A DNA stretch of 64,000 bases from a gamma proteobacterium L18 (GTDB lineage: Bacteria > Pseudomonadota > Gammaproteobacteria > Pseudomonadales > Pseudomonadaceae), in NCBI GenBank assembly GCA_000497835.1, contig KI547167.1, positions 239,247 through 303,246 of the forward strand, given 5' to 3'. Below are positions 28,035-37,715 of the stretch, one piece after another (positions within the stretch are counted from its first letter, which is position 1; every line of letters begins with the position of its first letter). The translations under genes were made by a program, and so were the position numbers. The notes beneath the pieces are model-generated. The model saw nothing but the letters and a program-made list of their open reading frames with translations. It was not told the DNA's origin and did no database searches.

Positions 28035-29525
28035 GTGAGCCCAAAAGAAAAGAGAACTCGCAAGATGGCCGGCACCTCCCCCACCCCGCTGTGCACCGCA
28101 CTGCTGATCGATGGCGAACTCGTCGCCGGCCAGGGGCTGGTGGAGCCGATCATCAACCCGGCCACGGCCGAGGTCCTGACCCATATTGCCGAAGCCAGCA
28201 GCGAACAGGTCGAAGCCGCCATCATGGCCGCGCATCGGGCCTTCGCCGGCTGGTCGCGCACCACGCCACAACAGCGCGCCAACCTGCTGCTGGAGATCGC
28301 CGACGCGGTGGCCCGCCAGGCCGACCAGCTGGCGCGCTTGGAAGCACTGAACTGCGGTAAACCGCTGCACTTGGCGCGCCAGGATGACCTCAACGCCACG
28401 GTCGACGTGTTCCGTTTCTTCGCCGGTGCCGTGCGCTGCCAGACCGGCCAGTTGGCCGGCGAGTATGTGCCCGGCTACACCAGCATGGTGCGCCGCGACC
28501 CGATTGGCGTGGTGGCGTCCATTGCGCCATGGAATTACCCGATCATGATGGCGGCGTGGAAAATCGCCCCGGCCCTGGCCGCTGGCAACACCCTGGTGTT
28601 CAAGCCGTCCGAGCACACGCCGCTGTCGATTCTGGCCCTGGCCCCGGCGCTGGCGCAAATCCTGCCGCGCGGGGTGCTGAACATCGTCTGTGGCGGCGGC
28701 GAAGGGGTGGGCAGCCACCTGGTCAGCCACGCCAAAGTGCGCATGGTGTCGCTGACCGGCGATATCGTCACCGGCCAGAAGATCCTTCAAGCGGCCTCGC
28801 GCACCGTCAAGCGCACCCACCTGGAACTGGGCGGCAAGGCGCCGGTCATTGTCTGCGACGACGCCGACCTGCAGGCCGTGGTGGATGGTGTACGTACCTA
28901 CGGTTACTACAATGCCGGGCAGGACTGCACCGCCGCCTGCCGCGTGTACGCCCAGGCCGGCATTCACGACCGGCTGGTGGCGGAATTGGGCGCTGCGGTG
29001 GGCAAGCTGCGCTTCGCCAGCAAGCGCGACGCCGACAATGAGCTGGGGCCGCTGATCAGCTCGCGCCAGCGCGACCGCGTGGCCAGCTTCGTCGAACGCG
29101 CCCTCAGCCAGCCGCACATCGAACGCATCACCGGCGCGGCCGTCCATTCAGGGCCGGGCTTCTTCTACCAGCCGACGCTGCTGGCCGGCTGCCGGCAGAA
29201 CGACGAGATCGTGCAGCGCGAAGTGTTCGGCCCGGTGGTCACCGTCACCCGCTTCGACGAACTGAGCCAGGCGGTGGACTGGGCCAATGACTCCGAGTAC
29301 GGCCTGGCCTCTTCGGTGTGGACGCAGAACCTGGACAAGGCCCTGCAGGTGGCGGCGCGGCTGCAGTACGGCTGCACTTGGATCAACAGCCATTTCATCC
29401 TGACCAGCGAGATGCCCCACGGCGGCCTGAAGCGCTCGGGCTATGGCAAGGACCTGTCCAGCGATTCGCTGCACGATTACAGCGTGGTGCGCCACATCAT
29501 GGCCCGCCACGGGGAGCATCTCTGA
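28035..29525 (+). CDS. Aldehyde dehydrogenase, gamma-aminobutyraldehyde dehydrogenase type (paralog 1)
   Basis: NAD(P)-dependent ALDH of 496 residues, probably oxidising 4-aminobutanal (from putrescine) to GABA. Rossmann and catalytic features are seen: IAPWNYP, the catalytic Glu in HLELGGKAP (about 266) and the catalytic Cys in [11 protein letters not shown] (about 300). GTG at 28035 with AAGGAG 7 bases upstream is preferred to a GTG at 28005. By eye it matches the second ALDH at 33733 over its full length, with more than half of the residues the same, but it has a 20-residue N-terminal extension. It lies 105 bp after lysR and 103 bp before the binding-protein gene. Confidence 0.9.
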   Translation: MSPKEKRTRKMAGTSPTPLCTALLIDGELVAGQGLVEPIINPATAEVLTHIAEASSEQVEAAIMAAHRAFAGWSRTTPQQRANLLLEIADAVARQADQLARLEALNCGKPLHLARQDDLNATVDVFRFFAGAVRCQTGQLAGEYVPGYTSMVRRDPIGVVASIAPWNYPIMMAAWKIAPALAAGNTLVFKPSEHTPLSILALAPALAQILPRGVLNIVCGGGEGVGSHLVSHAKVRMVSLTGDIVTGQKILQAASRTVKRTHLELGGKAPVIVCDDADLQAVVDGVRTYGYYNAGQDCTAACRVYAQAGIHDRLVAELGAAVGKLRFASKRDADNELGPLISSRQRDRVASFVERALSQPHIERITGAAVHSGPGFFYQPTLLAGCRQNDEIVQREVFGPVVTVTRFDELSQAVDWANDSEYGLASSVWTQNLDKALQVAARLQYGCTWINSHFILTSEMPHGGLKRSGYGKDLSSDSLHDYSVVRHIMARHGEHL

Positions 29526-29628
29526 CCACAAACGCGCCACGGTCACTATTCTAATAATCAGCCTCGACGAAGGCCCGCAGCACCCGTTCGTACTACTGCC
29601 CCGACCATAATTAAAGAAGAGGGATACC

Positions 29629-30779
29629 ATGCACGCGCACAAGATCGCACTGCTCAGCGCCTTGACCACCGCCCTGCTGGCCAGCGCCAGCCTGCAGGCC
29701 GCCGAACCGCTGAAGGCGGTGGGCGCCGGTGAAGGGCAACTGGATATCGTTGCCTGGCCGGGTTACATCGAACGGGGCGAAAGCGACAAGAACTACGACT
29801 GGGTAACCGGCTTCGAGAAAGAGACCGGCTGCAAGGTCAACGTCAAGACCGCCGCCACCTCCGACGAGATGGTCAGCCTGATGGCCAAGGGCGGCTACGA
29901 CCTGGTCACCGCCTCGGGCGACGCCTCATTGCGGCTGATTGCCGGCAAGCGCGTGCAGCCGATCAACACTGCGCTGATCCCCAACTGGAAGAACATCGAC
30001 CCGCGCCTGAAGGATGGCCCCTGGTACGTGGTCAACAAGCAGACCTATGGCACCCCGTACCAATGGGGCCCCAACGTGCTGCTGTACAACACCAACGTGT
30101 TCAAGACCGCGCCCACCAGCTGGGACGTGGTGTTCAAGGCCCAGGACCTGCCGGACGGCAAGCCCAACAAGGGCCGCGTGCAGGCTTACGACGGCCCGAT
30201 CTACTTGCCGATGCGGCGCTGTACCTCAAGAGTGCCAAGCCCGAGCTGGGCATCCAGAACCCCTACGAGCTGAACGAAGCCCAGTACAAGGCCGTGCTCG
30301 ACCTGCTGCGCGCCCAGCACGCGCTGGTGCACCGCTACTGGCATGACGCGACCGTGCAGATGAGCGACGTGAAGAACGAAGGCGTGGTGGCGTCCAGCTC
30401 CTGGGGCTACATGGTCAACGGCCTGAAAGCCGACAACCAGCCCGTGGCCTCGACCATTCCCAAGGAAGGCGCCACCGGCTGGGCCGACACCACCATGCTG
30501 CACGCCGAGGCGGCGCACCCCAACTGCGCCTACAAGTGGATGGACTGGTCGCTGCAACCCAAGGTGCAGGGTGACGTGGCCGCCTGGTTCGGCTCGCTGC
30601 CGGCGGTACCGGCAGCGTGCACCAGCAGCGAGCTGCTGGGCGCCGAGGGCTGCAAGACCAATGGCGTCGACCAGTTCGACAAGATCGCCTTCTGGAAAAC
30701 CCCGCAGGCCGAGGGCGGCAAGTTCGTGCCGTACAGCCGCTGGACCCAGGATTACATCGCGATCATGGGCGGCCGTTAA
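29629..30779 (+). pseudogene. Polyamine ABC transporter substrate-binding protein (YdcS/PotD-like), frameshifted
   Basis: A periplasmic binding protein with signal peptide (cut near LQAAEP, residue 25) and SBP fold (LDIVAWPGYIERGES, YGTPYQWGPNVLLYN). A single frame would give 383 residues, normal for YdcS-like proteins. Frame 1 runs to VQAYDGPIY (codon 30202-30204), then goes wrong and stops at 30273. The true frame resumes at 30207 (ADAALYLKSAKPELG) and ends at 30779. One base is missing in 30204-30207. As written, the protein loses its second lobe and transport would fail. Sequencing error is the main alternative. No slippery heptamer is present. Confidence 0.92.
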
Positions 30780-30789
30780 CGTCCTCACC

Positions 30790-30883
30790 CCCTGTGGGAC
30801 CGGGCGAAGCTCGGGAAACAGGCACCGCGATTATCCCTGATTACGCGGCGCCCTTTTCCCGAGCTTCGCCCGGTCCCACAGGG
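30790..30883. repeat. Family A inverted repeat (copy 3) inside the polyamine operon
   Basis: It stands between the binding-protein gene and the ATPase gene, arms about 40 bp apart. A hairpin in this position can stabilise the upstream message or reduce transcription into the membrane components, giving binding protein in excess. Confidence 0.9.
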
Positions 30884-30930
30884 AATGGTCCAGCAATTCA
30901 TTTGGTCGTGCCTTACCGGAGTAGCGCATC

Positions 30931-31959
30931 ATGACGCTTGCAGTCCAGTTCACCCAGGTTTCCCGCGTGTTCGGCGAGGTGAAGGCCGTTGACCGGGTGT
31001 CCATCGATATCCAGGACGGCGAGTTCTTTTCCATGCTCGGCCCCTCCGGCTCGGGCAAAACCACCTGCCTGCGCCTGATCGCAGGCTTCGAGCAGCCCAG
31101 CGCCGGCTCGATTCGCATTCACGGCGCCGAAGCGGCAGGGTTGCCGCCCTACCAGCGCGACGTCAACACCGTGTTCCAGGACTACGCGCTGTTCCCCCAC
31201 ATGAACGTGCTGGACAACGTGGCCTACGGCCTGAAGGTCAAGGGCGTGGGCAAGCAGGAGCGCCAGCAGCGCGCCGAGGAAGCCCTGGCCATGGTCGCCC
31301 TGGGCGGCTATGGCCAGCGCAAGCCGGTGCAGTTGTCGGGCGGCCAGCGCCAGCGCGTGGCCCTGGCCCGCGCCCTGGTCAACCGCCCGCGGGTGCTGTT
31401 GCTCGATGAGCCGCTGGGCGCCCTGGATTTGAAGCTGCGCGAGCAGATGCAAAGCGAGCTGAAGAAGCTACAACGCCAGCTGGGCATCACCTTCATTTTC
31501 GTCACCCACGACCAGACCGAAGCGCTGTCCATGTCCGACCGCGTGGCCGTGTTCAACAAGGGCCGCATCGAGCAGGTGGACACCCCGCGCAACCTGTACA
31601 TGAAACCGGCCACCACCTTCGTCGCCGAGTTCGTCGGCACCTCCAACGTGCTGCGTGGCGAGGCGGCGCGGCAGTTGAGCGGTAGCGACCTGCCCTTCTC
31701 CATCCGCCCCGAGCACATTCGTTTTGGCGAAGCCGCCACCGGCCACGAGATCCAGGTCAGCGGCCTGCTGCACGATATCCAGTATCAGGGCAGCTCGACC
31801 CGCTACGAACTGAAGCTGGACAGCGGTCAGGTGATCGCCATCAGCCAGGCCAACAACCAGTGGCAAGAGCCGAGCATCGTGCTGCAACCCGGCCAGCGCC
31901 TGAACGCGCGCTGGGCCCGCGAAGCCATGACCGCCCTGCGCGACACCGAGGGCCTGTGA
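30931..31959 (+). CDS. Polyamine ABC transporter ATP-binding protein (PotA/YdcT-like)
   Basis: A 342-residue ABC ATPase with Walker A GPSGSGKTT, Q-loop, signature LSGGQRQRVALARAL, Walker B VLLLDEPLGALD and H-loop FVTHDQTEAL, plus a C-terminal TOBE regulatory domain (about 265-340). It drives import of putrescine/spermidine-like substrates with the two permeases downstream. GGAG lies 9 bases before the ATG. One base separates its stop from the next ATG. Confidence 0.94.
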   Translation: MTLAVQFTQVSRVFGEVKAVDRVSIDIQDGEFFSMLGPSGSGKTTCLRLIAGFEQPSAGSIRIHGAEAAGLPPYQRDVNTVFQDYALFPHMNVLDNVAYGLKVKGVGKQERQQRAEEALAMVALGGYGQRKPVQLSGGQRQRVALARALVNRPRVLLLDEPLGALDLKLREQMQSELKKLQRQLGITFIFVTHDQTEALSMSDRVAVFNKGRIEQVDTPRNLYMKPATTFVAEFVGTSNVLRGEAARQLSGSDLPFSIRPEHIRFGEAATGHEIQVSGLLHDIQYQGSSTRYELKLDSGQVIAISQANNQWQEPSIVLQPGQRLNARWAREAMTALRDTEGL

Positions 31960-31960
31960 C

Positions 31961-32911
31961 ATGAGCCTGGCCCTGGACAAACCCGCGCCGCTGGCGGACT
32001 ACTCACCCCTGCGGCGGCTGTGGACGCTGCTGTACCGCAAGCCCAACCTGTACCTGTCGTTGCTGTTGGTACCGCCCCTGCTGTGGTTTGGCGCCATCTA
32101 CCTGGGCTCGTTGCTGAACCTGCTGTGGCAAGGCTTCTACACCTTCGACGACTTCAGCATGACGGTCACCCCCGACCTGACCCTGGCCAACTTTGCCGCG
32201 CTGTTCAACCCGGCCAACTTCGACATCATCCAGCGCACCCTGGTGATGGCCGTGGCGGTGTCGCTGGCCAGCGCCCTGGTGGCCTTCCCCATCGCCTATT
32301 ACATGGCGCGCTACACCACGGGCAAGACCAAGGCGTTTTTCTACATCGCGGTGATGATGCCCATGTGGGCCAGCTACATCGTCAAGGCCTACGCCTGGAC
32401 GCTGCTGCTGGCCAAGGGCGGCGTGGCCCAGTGGTTCGTCCAGCACCTGGGCCTGGCGCCCGTGCTGCAAGTGATCCTGAGCATTCCAGGCGTTGGTGGC
32501 AGCACCCTGTCCACCTCGCACCTGGGACGCTTTTTGGTGTTCGTGTACATCTGGCTGCCGTTCATGATCCTGCCGATCCAGGCCTCGCTGGAACGCTTGC
32601 CGCCGTCGTTGCTGCAAGCCTCGGCCGACCTGGGCGCCAAGCCACGGCAGACGTTCATGCAGGTGATATTGCCGCTGTCGGTGCCAGGCATTGCCGCCGG
32701 TTCCATCTTCACTTTCTCGCTGACCCTGGGCGACTTCATCGTGCCGCAGTTGATCGGCCCGCCCGGGTACTTCATCGGCAGCATGGTCTACGCCCAGCAG
32801 GGCGCCATCGGCAACATGCCCATGGCTGCGGCCTTCACCCTGGTGCCCATCGTGCTGATCGCGGTGTACCTGTCCATCGTCAAACGCCTGGGGGCCTTCG
32901 ATGCGCTCTGA
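31961..32911 (+). CDS. Polyamine ABC transporter permease (PotB/YdcU-like)
   Basis: A 316-residue inner-membrane permease with six predicted helices and the EAA-type loop ([20 protein letters not shown]) that docks to the ATPase. The long N-terminal cytoplasmic lead before TM1 (residues 1-32) is typical of PotB-like proteins. It starts one base after the ATPase stop and overlaps the second permease gene by 11 bp. Confidence 0.93.
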   Translation: MSLALDKPAPLADYSPLRRLWTLLYRKPNLYLSLLLVPPLLWFGAIYLGSLLNLLWQGFYTFDDFSMTVTPDLTLANFAALFNPANFDIIQRTLVMAVAVSLASALVAFPIAYYMARYTTGKTKAFFYIAVMMPMWASYIVKAYAWTLLLAKGGVAQWFVQHLGLAPVLQVILSIPGVGGSTLSTSHLGRFLVFVYIWLPFMILPIQASLERLPPSLLQASADLGAKPRQTFMQVILPLSVPGIAAGSIFTFSLTLGDFIVPQLIGPPGYFIGSMVYAQQGAIGNMPMAAAFTLVPIVLIAVYLSIVKRLGAFDAL

Positions 32912-33710
32912 CAAACCATCCATCGGGCTGCGCATCGCGGCCTGGGGCGGGCTGGTGTTTCTGCACTTCCCGATCCTGATCATCTTTCTGTACGCCTTCA
33001 ATACCGAAGACGCAGCCTTCAGCTTCCCGCCCCAGGGTTTCACCCTGAAGTGGTTCAGCGTGGCCTTCGCCCGCACCGACGTGGTGGAGTCGATCAAGCT
33101 GTCGCTGCAGGTAGCCTGCGTGGCCACGCTGATCGCCATCGTGCTGGGCACCCTGGCCTCGGCGGCGCTGTACCGGCGCAACTTCTTTGGCAAGGAAGGC
33201 ATCTCGCTGATGCTGATACTGCCCATCGCCCTGCCCGGCATCATCACCGGCATCGCCCTGCTATCGGCGTTCAAGAGCCTGGGCATCGAACCGGGCCTGA
33301 TGACCATCGTCATCGGCCACGCCACCTTCTGCGTGGTGATCGTCTACAACAACGTCATCGCCCGCCTGCGCCGCACCTCCCACAGCCTGATCGAGGCGTC
33401 CATGGACCTGGGCGCCGACGGCTGGCAGACCTTCCGCTACATCATCCTGCCCAACCTGGGCTCGGCGTTGCTGGCCGGCGGCATGCTGGCGTTCGCGCTG
33501 TCGTTCGACGAAATCATCGTCACCACCTTCACCGCCGGCCACGAGCGCACGCTGCCGATCTGGTTGCTCAACCAGCTCAGTCGCCCGCGCGACGTGCCGG
33601 TGACCAACGTGGTCGCCATGCTGGTGATGCTGGTGACCATGCTGCCGATTCTGGGCGCCTACTACCTGACACGCGGCGGCGAAAGCGTGGCCGGCAGTGG
33701 CGGCAAATAA
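32901..33710 (+). CDS. Polyamine ABC transporter permease (PotC/YdcV-like)
   Basis: A 269-residue permease with six helices and the EAA loop ([20 protein letters not shown]). It pairs with the preceding permease to form the channel. It is followed after 22 bp by the second aminobutyraldehyde dehydrogenase gene, as in the E. coli ydcSTUVW order. Confidence 0.93.
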   Translation: MRSDKPSIGLRIAAWGGLVFLHFPILIIFLYAFNTEDAAFSFPPQGFTLKWFSVAFARTDVVESIKLSLQVACVATLIAIVLGTLASAALYRRNFFGKEGISLMLILPIALPGIITGIALLSAFKSLGIEPGLMTIVIGHATFCVVIVYNNVIARLRRTSHSLIEASMDLGADGWQTFRYIILPNLGSALLAGGMLAFALSFDEIIVTTFTAGHERTLPIWLLNQLSRPRDVPVTNVVAMLVMLVTMLPILGAYYLTRGGESVAGSGGK

Positions 33711-33732
33711 CACCTTCAAAGGGGGAACAACC

Positions 33733-35157
33733 ATGCAAACCCAACTGCTGATCAACGGCCAATTCGTGCCGGGCGAAGGCCCGCTGCAATCGGTGTTCAA
33801 CCCGGCCCAAGGCCGCGTGCTGGTGGAAATCCACGAGGCCAGCGAAGCCCAGGTGGACGCCGCCGTGCGCGCCGCCGCTGCCGCCTTCGACAGCTGGTCG
33901 CAGACCGCGCCCAAGGACCGTGCCCTGCTGTTGCTGAAATTGGCCGACGCCATCGAAGCCCACGGTGAAGAGTTGGCCAAGCTTGAATCGGACAACTGCG
34001 GCAAGCCCTACAGCGCCGCGCTGAACGACGAGATCCCGGCCATTGCCGACGTGTTCCGCTTCTTCGCCGGCGCCACCCGCTGCATGAGCGGCTCGGCGGC
34101 AGGCGAGTACCTGCCGGGCCACACCTCGATGATCCGCCGCGACCCGGTGGGCGTCATCGCCTCCATCGCACCGTGGAACTACCCGCTGATGATGGTGGCG
34201 TGGAAGATCGCGCCGGCGCTGGCGGCGGGCAACACGGTGGTACTCAAGCCCTCGGAACAGACGCCGCTGACCGCCCTGCGCCTGGCGCAACTGGCCAATG
34301 ACATTTTCCCCGCCGGCGTGCTCAATCTGGTGTTTGGCCGCGGGCCTACCGTGGGCCATCCGCTGGTCACCCACCCCAAGGTGCGCATGGTGTCGCTGAC
34401 CGGCTCGATCGCCACCGGCGCCAACATCATTTCCAGCACTAGCGACAGCGTCAAGCGCATGCACATGGAGTTGGGCGGCAAGGCGCCGGTGATCATCTTC
34501 GACGACGCCGACATCGATGCCGCCGTGGAGGGCATCCGCACCTTCGGTTTCTACAATGCCGGCCAGGATTGCACCGCCGCTTGCCGCATCTACGCGCAGA
34601 AAGGTATCTACGAGCAGTTCGTGGAGAAGCTGGGCGCTGCGGTCAGCAGCATCAAGTATGGGTTGCAGGATGACCCTGAGACCGAGCTGGGCCCACTGAT
34701 CACCGCCCAGCATCGTGACCGCGTGGCCGGCTTCGTCGAGCGTGCGCTGGCGCAGCCGCACATTCGCCTGGTCACCGGTGGCAAGGCGGTGGACGGCAAT
34801 GGCTTCTTCTTCCAGCCCACGGTACTGGCCGATGCCCAGCAGGATGACGAGATCGTGCGTCGCGAGGTGTTCGGCCCGGTGGTGTCGGTGACCCGTTTCG
34901 ACGACGAGGCGCAGGTGCTGGGCTGGGCCAACGACTCGGATTACGGCCTGGCGTCGTCGGTGTGGACCCGCGACGTGGGCCGCGCCCACCGTCTCAGTGC
35001 GCGTTTGCAGTACGGCTGCACCTGGGTGAACACGCACTTCATGCTGGTCAGCGAAATGCCCCACGGCGGGCAGAAGCTGTCGGGGTATGGCAAGGACATG
35101 TCCATGTACGGCCTTGAGGACTACACCACCGTGCGCCACGTGATGTTCAAGCACTGA
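33733..35157 (+). CDS. Gamma-aminobutyraldehyde dehydrogenase (PatD/YdcW-like; paralog 2)
   Basis: A 474-residue NAD-dependent dehydrogenase converting 4-aminobutanal to 4-aminobutanoate in putrescine catabolism. The length equals YdcW/PatD. The catalytic Glu is in HMELGGKAP (about 247), the Cys in [11 protein letters not shown] (about 281), and [10 protein letters not shown] lines the cofactor site. AAAGGGGG precedes ATG 33733, which is preferred to the in-frame ATG at 33697. Its position directly behind the transporter links uptake to oxidation. Confidence 0.93.
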   Translation: MQTQLLINGQFVPGEGPLQSVFNPAQGRVLVEIHEASEAQVDAAVRAAAAAFDSWSQTAPKDRALLLLKLADAIEAHGEELAKLESDNCGKPYSAALNDEIPAIADVFRFFAGATRCMSGSAAGEYLPGHTSMIRRDPVGVIASIAPWNYPLMMVAWKIAPALAAGNTVVLKPSEQTPLTALRLAQLANDIFPAGVLNLVFGRGPTVGHPLVTHPKVRMVSLTGSIATGANIISSTSDSVKRMHMELGGKAPVIIFDDADIDAAVEGIRTFGFYNAGQDCTAACRIYAQKGIYEQFVEKLGAAVSSIKYGLQDDPETELGPLITAQHRDRVAGFVERALAQPHIRLVTGGKAVDGNGFFFQPTVLADAQQDDEIVRREVFGPVVSVTRFDDEAQVLGWANDSDYGLASSVWTRDVGRAHRLSARLQYGCTWVNTHFMLVSEMPHGGQKLSGYGKDMSMYGLEDYTTVRHVMFKH

Positions 35158-35164
35158 GTAACCC

Positions 35165-35240
35165 TGTAGCAGCGGCCGCCAGGCCGCGTCCGACGCCACC
35201 ACGGTGATAACCCTGACGCGGCCTGGCGGCCGCTGCTACA
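35165..35240. repeat. Family D inverted repeat
   Basis: The arms are GTAGCAGCGGCCGCCAGGCC with GCGTC and the reverse complement, about 25 bp apart, right after the dehydrogenase stop. It is a likely end of the polyamine transcript. Incomplete related arms occur at 23950-24030 and 39600-39635. Confidence 0.88.
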
Positions 35241-35341
35241 CAAGCTCGACGCGTGACTACAACAACGACCTGGGGTGTGCCTGTGGGCACCACCCCCGGG
35301 CACCTGCAACCTGAATCTGCCGATTCCTTCGGAGCACACAC

Positions 35342-36820
35342 ATGAGCGTCACCCCTGAAATGGCAGCCGTTGACCACGATGCCGAACAGCTCAGGCAACT
35401 GGGCTACACCTCCAACTTCAACCGCAGCATGAGCCTGTGGGAAAACTTCGCCCTGGGCTTCACCTACCTGTCCCCCGTGGTAGGCGTGTACACCCTGTTC
35501 GGCCTGTGCCTGGCCGCCGGCGGGCCGCCGATGTTCTGGGCCTACCTGCTGGTGGGCTTCGGGCAGATGCTGGTGTGCCTGATTTTCGGTGAAGTGGTGT
35601 CGCAGTTCCCGATTTCCGGTGGGGTCTACCCCTGGGCCCGGCGCCTGGTGGGCAAGCGCTGGGCGTGGATGGTGGGCTGGATCTACTCCATCGCCCTGTG
35701 CGTGACCATCGCCGCCGTGGCCGTGGGCGCCGGTCCCTACCTGGCAGTGATGCTGGGCTTCGAGCCGAGCAACAACACCAACATCGTCATCGCCCTGATA
35801 CTGACGCTGTTCGCCACCCTGGTGAACCTCAGCGGCACCAAGATGCTCGCGCGCATCGCCATGTTCGGCTTTATCTGCGAGCTGGTGGGCGCACTGATCG
35901 TCGGCATCTACTTGCTGATCTTCGAGCGCCATCAGCCTTTCAGCGTGCTGTGGAACACCTTCGACATCAGCGTCGACGGCTCCTACCTGCCAGCCTTCCT
36001 CACCGCCTCGCTGGCGGGGATGTTCCTGTACTACGGCTTTGAAGCCTGCGGCGACGTGGCCGAGGAAACCCCCAACCCCAGCAAGCGCATCCCGATTGCC
36101 ATGCGCATGACCATCTACATCGGCGGCATCTCGGCGATGTTCGCCTGCCTGGCGCTGATCCTGGCCGTGCCGGACATGCAGGCGGTGATCAACGGCACCG
36201 ACAAGGACCCGGTCACCACCGTGCTCAACAACGCCTTCGGCAGCGTCGGTTCACGGGTGATCATGGCCGTGGTCATGGTGTCGTTCATCTCTTGCGTGAT
36301 CAGCCTGCAGGCCGCGGCCAGCCGCTTGCTGTACTCCTACGCCCATGACGAGATGGTGGTCGGCAGCGGCCTGCTCAAGCGCCTGTCCACCACCACCCAG
36401 GTGCCGGTCAATGCGTTGTTCGTCGCTGGTATCCTGCCTGCGCTGATCATCATCCTCGGCTTCTTCCTGCAGGACGCCGTGGCCACCATCGTCAGCTTCG
36501 CCGCCATCGGCATCTACCTGGCCTTCCAGATGATCGTGCTGGCCGCCCTGTATGCCCGCCTGCGCGGCTGGAAACCCAGTGGCCAGTTCAACCTGGGGCG
36601 CTGGGGCCTGCTGGTGAACGTCGGGGCGCTGGTGTACGGCGTCGGCGCCATCATCAACATGGCCTGGCCACGCACGCCGGATGCGGCCTGGTATGTGAAC
36701 TACGCCATGGTGGTGACCACCGTGGTGGTGATCGGCCTGGGCCTGCTGTACATGTGGCTGGCCAAGCCCTACGACCGCGGCAATGCGCCAGCGGGCGACG
36801 CCTGGACCCTGGGACGCTGA
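35342..36820 (+). CDS. APC family amino acid/polyamine permease
   Basis: A 492-residue secondary transporter with about 12 helices. The APC signature is seen in GFTYLSPVVGVYTLFG, FPISGGVYPWARRL and FEACGDVAEETPNPSKRIP. Given its place after the polyamine genes it may import putrescine, GABA or a related amine, but the substrate is inferred from context only. GGAG lies about 9 bases upstream of the ATG. A family D repeat separates it from the dehydrogenase, so it may have its own promoter in 35241-35341. Confidence 0.88.
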   Translation: MSVTPEMAAVDHDAEQLRQLGYTSNFNRSMSLWENFALGFTYLSPVVGVYTLFGLCLAAGGPPMFWAYLLVGFGQMLVCLIFGEVVSQFPISGGVYPWARRLVGKRWAWMVGWIYSIALCVTIAAVAVGAGPYLAVMLGFEPSNNTNIVIALILTLFATLVNLSGTKMLARIAMFGFICELVGALIVGIYLLIFERHQPFSVLWNTFDISVDGSYLPAFLTASLAGMFLYYGFEACGDVAEETPNPSKRIPIAMRMTIYIGGISAMFACLALILAVPDMQAVINGTDKDPVTTVLNNAFGSVGSRVIMAVVMVSFISCVISLQAAASRLLYSYAHDEMVVGSGLLKRLSTTTQVPVNALFVAGILPALIIILGFFLQDAVATIVSFAAIGIYLAFQMIVLAALYARLRGWKPSGQFNLGRWGLLVNVGALVYGVGAIINMAWPRTPDAAWYVNYAMVVTTVVVIGLGLLYMWLAKPYDRGNAPAGDAWTLGR

Positions 36821-36821
36821 C

Positions 36822-37178
36822 CTACAGCATCTCGCGGGCGTAAAGGCGAAAACAGCGCGACTCGTCGCTGTACACCGCCATCTCGCCACGCCACTGCAAC
36901 ACCGCCTGCCGCAGCGCCTCCGCCACCCGGGGGCGCTGTGCTTCACCGCGGTAGACACGCTCGGCGTAGGGCAGCAGACGGCTGAGTTGCACCCGGCGCC
37001 AGTCGCTGCCGTCGAAGATGCTGGCGGCGAAATAGCCTGGGGGGCCTTGGCGGCTGGCCTGATCGGCGGGGGTGCTGATTTCGCAGCCGTAAAGGTGGAT
37101 GTCGCCGCAGCCGCCGAAGTTGGCGTCGAAGACGACGTGGCCGGTGACGATGAGGCGGGTGGGTCTGGGTTTGGACAT
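36822..37178 (-). CDS. Conserved hypothetical protein, 118 aa
   Basis: It begins MSKPRPTRLIVTGHVVFDA and shows a compact sequence with aromatic and charged residues (CGDIHLYGCEIS, GYFAASIFDGSDWRRVQ) and no signal peptide. No domain is recognised. ATG 37178 has GAGGA upstream; a longer in-frame start at 37340 would extend into the inverted-repeat element and is rejected. It converges with the APC permease with a single base between the stops. Confidence 0.7.
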   Translation of the reverse strand: MSKPRPTRLIVTGHVVFDANFGGCGDIHLYGCEISTPADQASRQGPPGYFAASIFDGSDWRRVQLSRLLPYAERVYRGEAQRPRVAEALRQAVLQWRGEMAVYSDESRCFRLYAREML

Positions 37179-37715
37179 GGGGGAATCCTCTCGGGTGGAG
37201 AGGGGATTGTTCGGTGCAGGAAGAAACAAAAAACTAAGAAGGTTCTGCAAGTTTTGTAGGACTTTTCCCAGAGAACACAATCCCCTGCCGTGCACCAAGG
37301 CCGTCAACTCGGTCCAACAGGCCATGGCACGTTGCAACAAATGTAGGAGCCGGGTTTACCCGCGATGCGCCGCGCGGGCGGCGCTCGATCTCACTATCGC
37401 CAGAGCAACAACGGCATGCACCTGTTAGCCCAGCCACAATCCCCAGACCGCGCCGCCTGCATCGCGACTAAAGTCGGCTCCTACGCCGTCCGTGTTGCAA
37501 CGTGCCATGGCCTGTCGGACCGAGTTGTCCGCCCTTGGCGCCTGTCTTGAGCGCTGATGAAATTCACAATTTTTTCCCCCACCTTGCGAACCCACCGCCC
37601 ACTTTGTTATCTGTTATGAGTTGGTTGCGTTTGGCCGAGGGCATGTCCAGACCTTTATCTCGATCCAGCCAGGCAGCCAGGAGGCGGCCCGGATTATTTG
37701 CAGACAGGTTTACTT
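37179..37715. other. Intergenic region holding an inverted-repeat-bounded element
   Basis: 537 bp without a supported gene. The centre, about 37292-37541, is an element with long terminal inverted repeats. The A/T-rich stretch 37556-37620 (CAATTTTTTCCCCC and neighbours) and the following 95 bp form the leader and probable promoter region of opgD. Confidence 0.7.
37292..37541. repeat. MITE-like element with 34-bp terminal inverted repeats
   Basis: The arm at 37305-37338 and the arm at 37494-37527 are reverse complements with one mismatch over 34 bp (core ACAGGCCATGGCACGTTGC), and weaker similarity extends about 14 bp outward. Inside lies a second inverted pair: GTAGGAGCCGGGTTTACCC with GCGATGC (37343-37368) and GCATCGCGACTAAAGTCGG with CTCCTAC (37459-37484), which are family C arms in swapped order. 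No open frame is present between them. Confidence 0.75.

Noticed and set aside
37325..37338. Sigma-54 promoter suggested by TGGCACGTTGCA
   Set aside because: The GG and GC elements are too close (two bases instead of about five), and the sequence is part of the terminal inverted repeat.
37179..37340. N-terminal extension of the 118-residue hypothetical protein to 37340
   Set aside because: The extension enters the inverted-repeat element, and a GAGGA site stands before the ATG at 37178.
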